The notes under the pieces: model-generated | The model's database searches: none | Seen by the model: the letters and a program-made list of their open reading frames with translations, nothing else | Told to the model about the DNA's origin: nothing | Shown here: one piece after another, positions 1 through 8,772 of the stretch | Position numbering within the stretch: the first letter of the stretch is position 1 | Layout: every line of letters begins with the position of its first letter | Assembly (NCBI GenBank): GCA_934565775.1 | Contig: CAKTIN010000039.1 | Location: 1 to 17,699 of the forward strand | Source of the DNA: an uncultured Oscillospiraceae bacterium | Lineage (GTDB): Bacteria > Bacillota > Clostridia > Oscillospirales > Oscillospiraceae | Direction of reading: 5' to 3' | DNA: 17,699 nucleotides | Made by a program: the position numbers and the translations under genes

Positions 1-1528
1 GGTCCATATACCGCAGATAGTACCAGGAGGAGCCGGCCCACTGGGGCATGGTATCCGTCTCGCGCTTGGCCGGGCCGCCGCAGCAGGGGCAGGTGGTGTT
101 GACCCAGTCGGTCATGACCGCCAAGGGGCTCTCGCCGTCGTCCGTCGGCTCATAGCTCTCCACATCGGGCAGGAGCAGGGGCAGCTCGCTCTCGGGCAGG
201 GGCACCGTGCCGCACTTGGGGCAGTGGACAATGGGAATGGGCTCGCCCCAGTACCGCTGGCGGGAGAACACCCAGTCCCGCAGCTTGAAGTTGGTCTTGG
301 CCTGGCCGATTCCCTTCTCCTCCAGCCACTTGGTAATGGCGGGGATGGCCTGCTTCACCGTCAGCCCGTCCAGGAAGCCGGAGTTGACTAGGATGCCGGT
401 GTCGTCCTTCAGGGTGAAGGCCGCCTCCTGCACATTGCCGCCCTTGACCACCTCGATGATCTCGCAGCCGAAGGCCTTAGCAAAGGCCCAGTCCCGGTCG
501 TCATGGGCGGGAACGGCCATGATCGCGCCGGTGCCGTAGGTGGACAGAACGTAGTCGGAGATGAAAATGGGGATCTGCTTGCCGTTGACCGGGTTGATGC
601 CCATGACCCCCTCCAGCTTCACGCCGGTCTTGTCCTTGTTGAGCTCCGTGCGCTCCAGGTCGGACTTGGCGGCGGCGGCGGCCTGATAGGCCTTCACCGC
701 GTCGGCATTGCCCAGCTTGTCCATCCACTTGGCCACCAGGGCGTGCTCCGGGGACAGGACCATGTAGGTCGCGCCGAAGAGGGTGTCCGGCCGGGTGGTG
801 TAAATCAGGATCTCGTCGCCCAGGGTGGACTGGAACTTCACCTCTGCGCCGTGGCTCCGGCCGATCCAGTTGATCTGCTGGGTCTTGACCCGCTCCACAT
901 AGTCCAGCCCCTCCAGGTCGTCGATCAGGCGGTCGGCGTACTTGGTGATGCCGAGCATCCACTGGCTCTTCTCCTTGCGGATGACCGGGGAGCCGCAGCG
1001 CTCGCACACGCCCTCCACGACCTCCTCGTTGGCCAGGACGCACTTGCAGCTGGTGCACCAGTTCACGGGCATCTTGGCCTTATAGGCCAGGCCGTGCTTG
1101 TACATTTGCAGGAAGATCCACTGGGTCCACTTGAAATACTTGGGATCCGTGGTATTGATCTCCCGGTCCCAGTCGAAGCTGTAGCCCAGAGACTGGAGCT
1201 GCTGCCGGAAGTGGCGGATGTTGTTTTCCGTGACGATGCGGGGGTGGATATGGTTCTTAATGGCGTAGTTCTCCGTAGGCAGGCCGAAGGCGTCGTAGCC
1301 CATGGGGAACAGGACGTTCATCCCCTCCATCCGCTTCTTCCGGGCGATGATGTCCATGGCCGTGTAGGGCCGGGGATGGCCCACATGAAGCCCCGCGCCG
1401 GAGGGGTACGGGAACTCCACCAGGGCGTAAAACTTCGGCTTTTCGCTGGCATTGTCTGCGGCGTAAAGCTTTTTCTCCGCCCAGATCTTATGCCACTTGC
1501 TTTCAATGGCTGTAAAATCGTATTGCAT
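1..1528 (-). CDS. leuS: Leucyl-tRNA synthetase, N-terminal 509 residues (3' end outside window)
   Basis: Class I aminoacyl-tRNA synthetase that charges tRNA-Leu in the cytoplasm. The visible part starts [16 protein letters not shown]. It carries the ATP-binding HIGH motif as HVGH at residues 48-51. The CP1 editing domain follows, with [12 protein letters not shown] at 244-255 and [15 protein letters not shown] at about 332-346. Cysteine pairs at about 158/161 and 175/178, and again at about 436/439 and 480/483, fit zinc-binding inserts of bacterial LeuRS. The KMSKS loop and anticodon-binding domain would lie beyond base 1. The ATG at 1526-1528 has AAAGGAG eight bases upstream, overlapping the rsfS stop, so leuS is the downstream gene of the smc-to-leuS run, 13 nt after rsfS. 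The reading frame is open to the edge with no sign of damage. Identity is secure; only the missing C-terminus is unseen. Confidence 0.98.
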   Translation of the reverse strand, partial: MQYDFTAIESKWHKIWAEKKLYAADNASEKPKFYALVEFPYPSGAGLHVGHPRPYTAMDIIARKKRMEGMNVLFPMGYDAFGLPTENYAIKNHIHPRIVTENNIRHFRQQLQSLGYSFDWDREINTTDPKYFKWTQWIFLQMYKHGLAYKAKMPVNWCTSCKCVLANEEVVEGVCERCGSPVIRKEKSQWMLGITKYADRLIDDLEGLDYVERVKTQQINWIGRSHGAEVKFQSTLGDEILIYTTRPDTLFGATYMVLSPEHALVAKWMDKLGNADAVKAYQAAAAAKSDLERTELNKDKTGVKLEGVMGINPVNGKQIPIFISDYVLSTYGTGAIMAVPAHDDRDWAFAKAFGCEIIEVVKGGNVQEAAFTLKDDTGILVNSGFLDGLTVKQAIPAITKWLEEKGIGQAKTNFKLRDWVFSRQRYWGEPIPIVHCPKCGTVPLPESELPLLLPDVESYEPTDDGESPLAVMTDWVNTTCPCCGGPAKRETDTMPQWAGSSWYYLRYMD

Positions 1529-1541
1529 GGCTCTGTCTCCT

Positions 1542-1901
1542 TTATTCCGTCAGAATGCCTGCCAGGCTGACGTTCTCCGCGTCGCTCCACAGGCGCTCCA
1601 GATCATAAAACTTCCGGGCCTCCTCGGTGAACACATGGACCACCAGGCAGCCGTAGTCCAGCAGCTCCCAGGTGTTGCCCCGGTGGCCCTCCCGGCCCAG
1701 CATGGGCTCGCCCAGCTCCTCCATGGACGCCTCCACATAGTCGCAGAGGGTCTTGACATGGGTGTTGGAGGTGCCGGTGCAGATGAGGAAATAATCCGCC
1801 AGGGTGGACACGTCCGCCACCCGCAGCAGGCGGATCCCGGCGCCCTTCTTGCTGTCCAGGGCGCGCGTCGCCGCAAGGGCGATCTCTTTTGATGATAGCA
1901 T
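1542..1901 (-). CDS. rsfS: Ribosomal silencing factor RsfS
   Basis: A 119-residue protein of the RsfS/Iojap family (B. subtilis YqeL). Family members bind ribosomal protein uL14 on the 50S subunit and block subunit joining when nutrients are scarce. The sequence has the family pattern throughout: [11 protein letters not shown] at about 35-45, then [15 protein letters not shown] around 69-83, and [19 protein letters not shown] at about 86-104. Length is normal for the family (about 105-120). The ATG at 1899-1901 is preceded by AAAGGAA nine bases upstream. It lies 28 nt after the nadD::yqeK fusion and 13 nt before leuS on the same strand. The order nadD-yqeK-rsfS matches B. subtilis, which supports the call. 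Confidence 0.97.
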   Translation of the reverse strand: MLSSKEIALAATRALDSKKGAGIRLLRVADVSTLADYFLICTGTSNTHVKTLCDYVEASMEELGEPMLGREGHRGNTWELLDYGCLVVHVFTEEARKFYDLERLWSDAENVSLAGILTE

Positions 1902-1929
1902 AGTGTAGTTCCTTTCTGTCCGGGGCGCG

Positions 1930-3114
1930 TCACGCCCGGCGATCTTTTCTGTCTAAAATAGCCTCGATGGTGGCTCCGGCAATGGGCAGGCCCTTGGCCT
2001 GGAGCCGGGCATAGGTCCGCTCCAGCCCCAGGAGCACGCCCCGGTTCAGGCTCTCATCCGTAGCCTGCCGCAGCTCCTCCACCCCGGGGAAGTCCCGGTT
2101 GGGCTCGATAAAATCCGCAATATACAGAATCTCCTCCAGGCGCGTCATCCCCGCCCGGCCGGTGGTGTGGTACCGGATGGCGCTGCACACCTCCGGGCGC
2201 TCCCCGAAGATCCGCTCCGCCACCAGGCTGCCGGTAAAGGCGTGGAGGGTCTTGCCACGTCCCAGATTTTCCGGCACGGCGGCGCTGTAGGCCCGGCACA
2301 GGGCCTCCTGCTGCTCATCGGTCAGAGCCTTGGTAATATCGTGCAGCAGCCCGGCCCGGGCGGCAAGCTCCGGGTCCGCCCCCCATTTTTCCGCCAGAGC
2401 CCGGGCCGTATCTCGGCAGCCCAGCACATGGGCCCGGCGCTTGGGGTCCATCAGCGGCAGCACCGCCGCCTCCAGCTCCGGCATGGGCAGATCCTTCAGG
2501 CTCCGGCCCGTGCCATACAGCCCCCGCTCCCGGATATAGGCCTCCACCCCGGGCATCAGGTACTCCCCCGCGCACCGGAAGGCCAGCAGCCGCCGGACCT
2601 GGGTGGAGGACACGGCCAGAGGCGCATTGTCCACCAGGCTCACCCGGGCGCCCAGCTCCCGCTCCAGGGCCTGCTTCTGGGCCAGGAGCTTCGGCTGCTC
2701 ACCCGGGTCTCCCCGGCGCATCACCGCCAGCCGGGCCATGGTGCAAATGTCCCCGGCCCGGTACCAGCTGCCGAAGGACAGGAACATATCCGTCCCCATG
2801 AGCAGCACCAGCTCCTGCCCCGGATAGGCCTGCCGCAGCTGCTCCAGGGTGTCTACGGTATAGCTGGGGCCCTGCCGCCGCAGCTCCAGGTCGCTGACCT
2901 CCAGCCCCGGCGTGTGCGCCACGGACAGTGCCAGCATGGCCAGCCGGTCCGCCCCGGAGGCCGCGTCGGTATGGGCGGCCTTATGGGGGGCGACCGCCAC
3001 GGGGATCAGCACCAGCCGCTCCAGGCCCAGCGCTTGGGCGGCCTGGGCCGCGTCCCGGATATGCCCGGCGTGGGGCGGGTCAAAGCTCCCGCCGTACATT
3101 CCCACCGCGCCCAT
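1930..3114 (-). CDS. nadD: Fusion: nicotinate-nucleotide adenylyltransferase (NadD) + YqeK HD-domain hydrolase
   Basis: One 394-residue frame holds two enzymes that are separate neighbours in B. subtilis. Residues 5-200 are NadD, which makes nicotinate adenine dinucleotide from NaMN and ATP in NAD synthesis. They show the nucleotidyltransferase motif GGSFDPPHAGH at 8-18, GTDM at 107-110, and SSTQVRR at 169-175. After a short linker (about 201-210), residues 211-394 match YqeK, an HD-superfamily hydrolase; family members split symmetrical dinucleoside tetraphosphates such as Ap4A. Metal-site residues are visible as H229, H258-D259, H291, H316 and D334, with the family stretch EEILYIADFIEPNRDF at 327-342. 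Both halves look intact. AAGGA lies about 8 bases before the ATG at 3112-3114. The gene starts 3 nt after yhbY. An in-frame Met at residue 6 is a possible alternative start. The call of each half is firm; whether the protein stays joined in the cell is unknown. Confidence 0.95.
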   Translation of the reverse strand: MGAVGMYGGSFDPPHAGHIRDAAQAAQALGLERLVLIPVAVAPHKAAHTDAASGADRLAMLALSVAHTPGLEVSDLELRRQGPSYTVDTLEQLRQAYPGQELVLLMGTDMFLSFGSWYRAGDICTMARLAVMRRGDPGEQPKLLAQKQALERELGARVSLVDNAPLAVSSTQVRRLLAFRCAGEYLMPGVEAYIRERGLYGTGRSLKDLPMPELEAAVLPLMDPKRRAHVLGCRDTARALAEKWGADPELAARAGLLHDITKALTDEQQEALCRAYSAAVPENLGRGKTLHAFTGSLVAERIFGERPEVCSAIRYHTTGRAGMTRLEEILYIADFIEPNRDFPGVEELRQATDESLNRGVLLGLERTYARLQAKGLPIAGATIEAILDRKDRRA

Positions 3115-3117
3115 GGC

Positions 3118-3582
3118 TCAGTCCTTTTTCTGCCGGGCCTTTTCCCGCTCGATGGCCTTTTCAATGGCGGCCTGGCGGAAATACTCGTTCCGGCGCTCCC
3201 GCTCGGCGTGAGCGGCCTGGCGGCGGGCCTGGGCGCCCTTCCGCACGGGGTTGGACTTGGCCACGGAAATTTCCTTATTCTTCGCCCGGCCCACGGCGTT
3301 TCGCTCTTTTTTCAGCTTTTCGGACTCCCGGTAGAGGATAAATTTCGACCCCACCGTGCCGATGGCCTCCGCTCCGGTGGCCTGGCACAGGGCATCCAGC
3401 ACCTCCTGGGGGCTCATAAGGGCATTCTCCAGGACCTTTCCCTTGACCAGCTCCCGACTGTCCAGAAGCACGCAGGTCTCCAGGACCACATTCTCCGTTA
3501 CGCCGCTCTTGCCCACGGTCAGGACCGTATCGATCCCATTGGCCTGGGCCCGGAGGGCGGCTCGTTCTTTACTTGTCAGCAT
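3118..3582 (-). CDS. yhbY: YhbY family RNA-binding protein with basic C-terminal tail
   Basis: A 154-residue protein. Residues 1-90 form a YhbY/CRM-type RNA-binding domain: MLTSKERAALRAQAN at the N-terminus, the loop GKSGVTENV at 24-32, and GSKFILYRES at 78-87. YhbY (YqeI in B. subtilis) associates with pre-50S ribosomal particles. Residues about 88-154 are an unusually long tail rich in Lys, Arg, Glu and Ala, predicted helical; YhbY is usually only about 95-100 residues. The start is the ATG at 3580-3582, with AAGGAG and AAGGA upstream. A longer frame exists upstream but would run 44 codons back inside rdgB and lacks family similarity. The gene overlaps the rdgB stop by 14 nt and ends 3 nt before nadD, as in the yqeI-nadD-yqeK-rsfS order of B. 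subtilis. Confidence 0.92.
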   Translation of the reverse strand: MLTSKERAALRAQANGIDTVLTVGKSGVTENVVLETCVLLDSRELVKGKVLENALMSPQEVLDALCQATGAEAIGTVGSKFILYRESEKLKKERNAVGRAKNKEISVAKSNPVRKGAQARRQAAHAERERRNEYFRQAAIEKAIEREKARQKKD

Positions 3583-4177
3583 ATTCCTTCTCCTTGCGCA
3601 GCATTTCGTCCAGGGCCCGCAGGGCTCTGGCCCGGTGGGACACCCGGTTTTTGGCCTCCGCGGGGATCTCCGCGAAGGTACCCCCCAGGGGCGGGTAATA
3701 AAACACCGGATCATAGCCGAAGCCGCCCTCCCCCGCCGGGGCCCGGAGGATCTCCCCGGGGGCCTCCCCCCGGGCCTGAAGCATCCGGCCGTCGGGGTAC
3801 AGCAGGGTAATGACGCAGACGAATTTTGCCGTCCGCTTTCCTTCCGGCACCGCCTCCAGATTCTTCAGCAGCAGCCGGGTCCGCCCCCGGTCGTCCAGGC
3901 TCTCGTCAAAGCCGTACCGGGCGGAGTACACCCCGGGCTCGCCGTTCAGTGCGTCCACCGCCAGGCCGGAATCATCCGCCAGGGCGGGCAGGCCGGAGGC
4001 CTTCATCACCGCCTCGGCCTTCAGCCGGGAATTTTCTTCAAAGGTGGTCCCGGTCTCCTCCACCTCAAGATCCAGCCCCAGTTGACTCTCCAGCACAAGC
4101 TCTATCCCCAAGGGGGTCAGGATCTGGCTGATCTCCTGGAGCTTATGGGGATTATGGCTTGCCAAAATAACCTTCAT
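3569..4177 (-). CDS. rdgB: dITP/XTP pyrophosphatase, RdgB/HAM1 family
   Basis: A 202-residue house-cleaning enzyme that hydrolyses non-canonical purine triphosphates (dITP, ITP, XTP) to monophosphates so that they are not built into DNA or RNA. Family motifs are all present: ILASHNPHKLQEI at 4-16, ADDSGLAVDALNGEPGVYSARY at about 67-88, GEGGFGYDPVFY at 149-160 and SHRARAL at 180-186. The start chosen is the ATG at 4175-4177, giving the canonical MKVILASHN opening, with a GAGGG/GAG-type SD just upstream. An upstream in-frame start would add ten residues that do not fit the family. The gene starts 10 nt after ftsY and overlaps yhbY by 14 nt. Length is typical. Confidence 0.97.
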   Translation of the reverse strand: MKVILASHNPHKLQEISQILTPLGIELVLESQLGLDLEVEETGTTFEENSRLKAEAVMKASGLPALADDSGLAVDALNGEPGVYSARYGFDESLDDRGRTRLLLKNLEAVPEGKRTAKFVCVITLLYPDGRMLQARGEAPGEILRAPAGEGGFGYDPVFYYPPLGGTFAEIPAEAKNRVSHRARALRALDEMLRKEKEYADK

Positions 4178-4187
4178 CTCTCGTCCC

Positions 4188-5093
4188 TCACAGCAGCGCG
4201 TCCACAAATTCCCGGGCGTTAAAGGGCATGAGGTCGTCCGCCTGCTCTCCGACGCCGATGAACTTCACGGGGATTTGCAGGGCGTCCGCCACGGCAATGA
4301 CGATGCCGCCCTTGGCCGTGCCGTCCAGCTTGGTCAGGGCAATGGCCGTCACCCCGGCGATCTCCTTGAACTGCTTGGCCTGGATCAGGCCGTTCTGCCC
4401 CGTGGTGCCGTCCAGCACCAGCAGAACCTCCTTATCCGCCTCCGGCAGCTCCCGGTCAATGATCCGGGAAATTTTGTTCAGCTCATTCATAAGGTTGGCC
4501 TTATTGTGCAGCCGGCCGGCGGTATCGCAGAGGATCACGTCCGCTCCCCGGGCCCGGGCGGCCTGGATGCCGTCGTAGACCACGGAGGCGGGGTCCGCCC
4601 CCTCATGCTGGCGGACAATGTCCGCCCCGGTGCGCCCGGCCCAGACCTCCAGCTGGTCCGCCGCCGCCGCCCGGAAGGTATCTCCGGCGCAGAGCAGGAC
4701 CTTTTTGCCCTCCTCCATCAGCCGCTTGGCCAGCTTGCCGATGGTGGTGGTCTTACCCACGCCGTTGACCCCGATCACCAGGATCACGCTGGGCTTGGTG
4801 CCCAGGCGCAGGGCGGTGTCTCCCACGTTCAGCATATCCGTCAGAATTTCCTTCAGCGCCTCCTTGGCCTCCTCCGGCTGCTTCAGACGGCGCTCCTTCA
4901 CCGTAGCCCGGAGGCGGCTGACCGCCTTGGTGGCGGTCTCCACGCCCAGATCCGCCAGGATCAGACTCTCCTCCAGCTCGTCATAAAAGTCGTCGTCCAG
5001 ACTGGAAAAGCCGGAAAACACGCTGCCCAAGGTGGCGGCCATGGCGTTCCGGGTTTTCGTCAGTCCTTCCTTGATCTTACTGAAAAATCCCAT
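4188..5093 (-). CDS. ftsY: Signal recognition particle receptor FtsY
   Basis: A 301-residue SRP-receptor GTPase. It docks the ribosome-SRP complex, using Ffh encoded on the other strand of this window, at the membrane for delivery to the Sec translocon. An N domain (about 1-95) precedes the G domain: G1 GVNGVGKTT at 108-116, DTFRAAAADQL at about 138-148, G3 DTAGR at 190-194, G4 TKLDG at 254-258 and GVGEQADDLMPF at 280-291. The acidic A domain of E. coli FtsY is absent, as is usual in Firmicutes; the N-terminal MGFFSKIKEGL can form the amphipathic membrane helix. The start is the ATG at 5091-5093, preceded by GGGAGGG. A TTG at 5112-5114 would extend the frame into the smc stop region and has no clear advantage. 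The gap to smc is 13 nt. Confidence 0.98.
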   Translation of the reverse strand: MGFFSKIKEGLTKTRNAMAATLGSVFSGFSSLDDDFYDELEESLILADLGVETATKAVSRLRATVKERRLKQPEEAKEALKEILTDMLNVGDTALRLGTKPSVILVIGVNGVGKTTTIGKLAKRLMEEGKKVLLCAGDTFRAAAADQLEVWAGRTGADIVRQHEGADPASVVYDGIQAARARGADVILCDTAGRLHNKANLMNELNKISRIIDRELPEADKEVLLVLDGTTGQNGLIQAKQFKEIAGVTAIALTKLDGTAKGGIVIAVADALQIPVKFIGVGEQADDLMPFNAREFVDALL

Positions 5094-5106
5094 AGTACCC
5101 TCCCAT

Positions 5107-8100
5107 TTATTCAAGAATCCCCAAATGCTCTTCCATCTGGTTCAGATCCAACCGCAGGATCTTCGACACACCCTGCTCCTGCATGGTCACGCCATAGAGA
5201 ATGTCTGCCGCCTCCATGGTGCCCCGCCGGTGGGTGATGACGATGAACTGGGTCTTTTCGCACAAATTCCGCAGATACGAGGCGAAGCGCTCCACATTCC
5301 GGTCGTCCAGCGCCGCGTCGATCTCGTCGAGCATACAAAACGGCGTCGGGCGCACCTTCAGAATGGCAAAATACAGGGCGATGGCCACAAAGGCCTTTTC
5401 GCCGCCGGAGAGCAGGGTGATGGTTTTCAGCTGCTTTCCGGGGGGCTGCACCCGGATCTCGATGCCGCAGGCCAGGGGATCCTCCGGATCCTCCAGCACC
5501 AGGGCCGCCTTGCCGCCGCCGAACATCTCCACAAAGGTCTGGCCGAAATACTGGTCGATCTTCTGGAATTCACCGGTAAAAATAGCGGTCATTTCCGTGG
5601 TAATATCCCGGATGACGCTCTCCAGCTCCCGCTTGGAGGTGAGCACGTCGTCCCGCTGCCCGGCGAGATAGTCGTACCGCTCGCTGACCCGGGCATATTC
5701 CTCAATGGCCCCCAGATTGGGGGTGCCCAACGCCGCGATCTTCCGCTTGAGCTCCGCAATGGAGCGGTTGGCGGCAGCCACGGATTCCAGCTCCGTCTTT
5801 TCGCTCTCCGCCGTACTGGGGGTGAGACCGTAGCTGTCCCACAGCCGGTCCACAATCTGGCCCTCCTCCATGGCGGAGGTGACCTTCTTCTGCTCCAGCA
5901 GGGCGCAGGTGCGCTCCATGGTCAGAATGTCCTTGTTCTTCTCCTGGGCGTCGTGCTCCGCCTTGGTCTTGGCGGCCTCCGTGGCCTGACGCTTGGCCTG
6001 CGCCCCCTGGAGGGCCCGCTGCTGGGCGCTTGCCCGGGCGTCGTCCTGGGCCTGCTTGGCCTTCAGCGCCTGGATCTCGCCCTTCAGCCGTTCGCTCTCC
6101 GCCTCCAGGGCGGACAGCAGCCCCTGCTTTTCCGCCCGGTCTCCCGCCATGGCCTCCCGGAGGGCCAGCAGGCTCTCCCGGTTCGCCCCGGCGGCCCGGC
6201 TCTCCGCCTCCAGGGCGGCAATCTGGGTCTTTAGGGCGGTGTCCTCCGCCAAAATGGCCTCGGAGGCCTTGGCCGCCTGGGTCTGATCCTGCTCCAGGGT
6301 GGCCAGCTCCGCCTCGGTCCGGCTGCGGCTGAGGGTCTTTTCCTGCAGCTTGGCCCTCTGGGCGGACAGGCGCTCCCGGTCCGCGCTCTGGCGCTGGCGC
6401 AGCGCCGCCTCCTCCTTACCGGAGGCAGCCAGGGCGTCGGAAACGGCCTGGAGCAGCACCTCATACTGCTTCTCCTGCCCCTGGAGCCGGAGCACCCCGT
6501 CCTCAGCGGCGCGAAGCTGCTCCTGGGCGGCGGTCTGCTCGAATTCTCCCTGGGCAACGGTCCGCTGGACCTCCCGGAGCTCCGCCTCCAGCGCCTCCCG
6601 CTTGCCTTGCAGGCGGCGCAGCTGCTCCTGAATCCGCTCCAGCTCATTGGCCCGGGAGAGGATCCCCGCGTCCTTGCTCATGGAGCCGCCGGTCATGGAG
6701 CCGCCCTGGTTCATCACCTGGCCGTCCAGGGTGACGATGCGGAAGCGGCCGCCATAGCTCTTGCTCATGGCGATGGCATGGTCCAGGGTCTCCACGATCA
6801 CCGTCCGGCCCAGGAGATTGTCCACGATCGGCCGGTACTGCTCCTGGCACTCCACCAGCTGGGCGGCGATGCCCACAAAGCCCCGGCAGCGCTCCAGCCC
6901 CTGCTCCTGGAGCTGGCGGCCCCGGATGGTGCTCATAGGCAGGAAGGTGGCCCGCCCCGCCCCGGTGCGCTTCAGATAGTTGATCGCCGCCTTGCCGTCC
7001 GCCTCGGTCTGCACCACAATCTGCTGCATGGCGGCCCCCAGGGCCACCTCAATGGCGGCGGTGTAATCGTCTCCGGTTTTGATGAGCCGGGACACCGGCC
7101 CATGGATATTGCGCAGGGCGCCCCGCTGGCTCTCCTGCATCACGGCCTTTACGGCCTTGGAATAGTTCTCAAAATCCCGCTCCATGGCGGCAAATACCCG
7201 GGCCTTTGCGGACAGGCCCTCCTGCTGCCCCAGGATCTGGCGCAGCTGCTCCTGGAGCTCGTCCCGGCGCTTCACCCGGCCGGACAGCCGCATGGTATAA
7301 CCCGCGATGGTATTGCGCTGGGCGGCGGCGGTCTCCTCGGCCTGCTTCCGCTCCCGGCGGGCCCCCTCCAGCTTCTCCCGGGCCTCCGCCTGCCGGGCCT
7401 GACCCGCCTGGGCGTCCTGCTCCAGGGTCTCCAGCCGCTGGGCTGCCTGGGCAATGGCGCTCTCCAGCGCGGCGCAGTCCGCCGTCTTTCCGGCGATCTC
7501 AGCCGTCAGGGCAGATTGCCTGCCCCGGAGCTCCAGGAACCGCCGGGTGAGCCCCTCGGCCCCCGCGGTGAGCTTGGCCAAGGCCTGCTGCTTCTCGCCG
7601 GACTGCGCCTTCAGCGCCTCAATCTGCCCGCCGATCTCCTCCATCCGCCGGGCGCCGGCCTCCAGCTGCTGGTCGATCCCGCTGCCCCGGTCCGCCTGCT
7701 GGGACAGCTCCTCGGCCACCCGGCGGGCGTTCTGCTCGTTATTCTCCAGATTGCTGCTCAGAACCGCCAGCTGCCCCTCCTGCTGCTGATGGATGGCGGC
7801 GAGCATATTGGCCTGACTGCGCAGGGTCTCCAGGTTGACGTCCTGGGTCCGCAGCTCCCCGGCCAACTCCTCGGCCTGGCGGTACAGCTCCGTCAGGGCC
7901 TCGTGCCCCTGCTGCAAAACGAAGGAGGCGGAGTTGTAATCCTCCTGGGCCTTCTGGGCGGCGGCGGTCAGCCGCTGAAGCTGATCCAGCCACAGGGAAA
8001 CCTCCAAGGTGCGCAGCTCCTGCTTGTGCTGCAAATACTTCTTGGCCTTCTCGGACTGGACCTTCAGCGGCTCCAGCTGGAGCTCCAGCTCGGAGATTTT

Positions 8101-8679
8101 GTCGCCGATGCGCAGCAGGTTGTCCTCCGTGGCGGCCAGCTTCCGCTCCGTGTCCTCCTTGCGGTGACGGTACTTGGAAATGCCCGCCGCCTCCTCAAAG
8201 ATCTCCCGGCGGTCCGTGCTCTTCCGGGAGAGGATCTCGTCAATCCGGCCCTGGCTGATATTGGAGTAGCCCTCCTTGCCCAGTCCGGTATCCATGAACA
8301 TCTCGTTGATGTCCCGAAGCCGGGCGGACTGGCGGTTGATATAGTATTCGCTGTCCCCGGAGCGGTAATACCGCCGGGTGACCATGACCTCATCGGCATC
8401 GTAGGCCAGAGCCCGGTCCGAATTATCCAGGATCAGCGTAGCCTCCGCGAAGCCCACCTGGGCCCGCTTCTGGGTGCCGCCAAAGATCACGTCCTCCATC
8501 TTGCCCCCCCGGAGGGCCTTGGTGCTCTGCTCGCCCATGACCCAGCAGATGGCGTCCGACAGGTTGGACTTGCCGCTGCCGTTGGGCCCCACAATGGCGG
8601 TAATGGCGTCGCCAAAGCGGATCAGCGTCTTATCCGGGAAGGACTTGAAGCCCTGGATCTCCAATGATTTTAGATACAC
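5107..8679 (-). CDS. smc: Chromosome segregation ATPase SMC
   Basis: A full-length 1190-residue SMC protein, the core of the SMC-ScpAB condensin that organises and separates the chromosome. The N-terminal head has Walker A GPNGSGKS at 31-38 and the Q-loop region around 140-146. Long coiled coils rich in Ala, Gln, Glu and Arg run from about 170-500 and 675-1030. The hinge spans about 520-670, including IKTGDDYTAAIEVALG and a glycine-rich GGSMTGGS at 659-666. The C-terminal head carries the ABC signature LSGGEKA at 1090-1096 and Walker B with the catalytic pair D1118-E1119 followed by IDAALDD. The start is GTG at 8677-8679 with GAGGT seven bases upstream; the product begins MYLKSLEIQGFKSF, the family norm. 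It is the first gene of the minus-strand run and has its own promoter at 8719-8747. No rnc gene precedes it, unlike in B. subtilis. Confidence 0.99.
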   Translation of the reverse strand: MYLKSLEIQGFKSFPDKTLIRFGDAITAIVGPNGSGKSNLSDAICWVMGEQSTKALRGGKMEDVIFGGTQKRAQVGFAEATLILDNSDRALAYDADEVMVTRRYYRSGDSEYYINRQSARLRDINEMFMDTGLGKEGYSNISQGRIDEILSRKSTDRREIFEEAAGISKYRHRKEDTERKLAATEDNLLRIGDKISELELQLEPLKVQSEKAKKYLQHKQELRTLEVSLWLDQLQRLTAAAQKAQEDYNSASFVLQQGHEALTELYRQAEELAGELRTQDVNLETLRSQANMLAAIHQQQEGQLAVLSSNLENNEQNARRVAEELSQQADRGSGIDQQLEAGARRMEEIGGQIEALKAQSGEKQQALAKLTAGAEGLTRRFLELRGRQSALTAEIAGKTADCAALESAIAQAAQRLETLEQDAQAGQARQAEAREKLEGARRERKQAEETAAAQRNTIAGYTMRLSGRVKRRDELQEQLRQILGQQEGLSAKARVFAAMERDFENYSKAVKAVMQESQRGALRNIHGPVSRLIKTGDDYTAAIEVALGAAMQQIVVQTEADGKAAINYLKRTGAGRATFLPMSTIRGRQLQEQGLERCRGFVGIAAQLVECQEQYRPIVDNLLGRTVIVETLDHAIAMSKSYGGRFRIVTLDGQVMNQGGSMTGGSMSKDAGILSRANELERIQEQLRRLQGKREALEAELREVQRTVAQGEFEQTAAQEQLRAAEDGVLRLQGQEKQYEVLLQAVSDALAASGKEEAALRQRQSADRERLSAQRAKLQEKTLSRSRTEAELATLEQDQTQAAKASEAILAEDTALKTQIAALEAESRAAGANRESLLALREAMAGDRAEKQGLLSALEAESERLKGEIQALKAKQAQDDARASAQQRALQGAQAKRQATEAAKTKAEHDAQEKNKDILTMERTCALLEQKKVTSAMEEGQIVDRLWDSYGLTPSTAESEKTELESVAAANRSIAELKRKIAALGTPNLGAIEEYARVSERYDYLAGQRDDVLTSKRELESVIRDITTEMTAIFTGEFQKIDQYFGQTFVEMFGGGKAALVLEDPEDPLACGIEIRVQPPGKQLKTITLLSGGEKAFVAIALYFAILKVRPTPFCMLDEIDAALDDRNVERFASYLRNLCEKTQFIVITHRRGTMEAADILYGVTMQEQGVSKILRLDLNQMEEHLGILE

Positions 8680-8718
8680 GTTGCAACCTCAAATCTACAA
8701 AAGAAAATTTATCAAGTT

Positions 8719-8747
8719 ATTATACCAATGAAACGCCGCAATTTCAA
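8719..8747 (-). promoter_or_regulatory. SigA-type promoter of the smc operon
   Basis: Read on the minus strand: -35 TTGAAA (8742-8747), a 17-nt spacer, and -10 TATAAT (8719-8724). TG lies one base before the -10, giving an extended -10. Transcription would begin near 8712, leaving a leader of about 32 nt that contains the smc SD. One mismatch to the SigA consensus makes this a strong call by sequence. It is the only clear promoter I see for the seven-gene smc-to-leuS run. Confidence 0.85.
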
Positions 8748-8772
8748 GTTTTTCCCCGAAAAAAGTCCCCGG

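Noticed and set aside
503..1570. Plus-strand open frame (355 codons) opposite leuS
   Set aside because: Antisense of a clear leucyl-tRNA synthetase carrying HVGH, editing-domain and zinc-site motifs.
3583..3714. N-terminal extension of yhbY to 198 residues
   Set aside because: The extra 44 residues are Cys/Pro/Arg-rich and are read out of frame inside rdgB; the ATG at 3582 has a strong SD and starts the known domain.
2167..3810. Plus-strand open frame (547 codons) opposite nadD::yqeK, yhbY and rdgB
   Set aside because: It crosses three convincing minus-strand genes, is Gly/Pro/His-rich and shows no domain.
5094..5114. Upstream TTG start for ftsY (seven extra residues)
   Set aside because: The ATG at 5093 has GGGAGGG at good spacing and gives the expected MGFF start; the TTG overlaps the end of smc without an SD of its own.
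5032..6234. Plus-strand open frame (400 codons) opposite the ftsY start and smc 3' half
   Set aside because: Shadow of the coiled-coil region of smc; composition is repetitive Leu/Gly/Gln and there is no SD or motif.
6607..8667. Long open frame (686 codons) on the plus strand opposite smc
   Set aside because: The sequence is Leu/Gly/Gln/His-rich low-complexity antisense, without family motifs or SD, and smc on the other strand is unmistakable. GC-rich codon use opens antisense frames.
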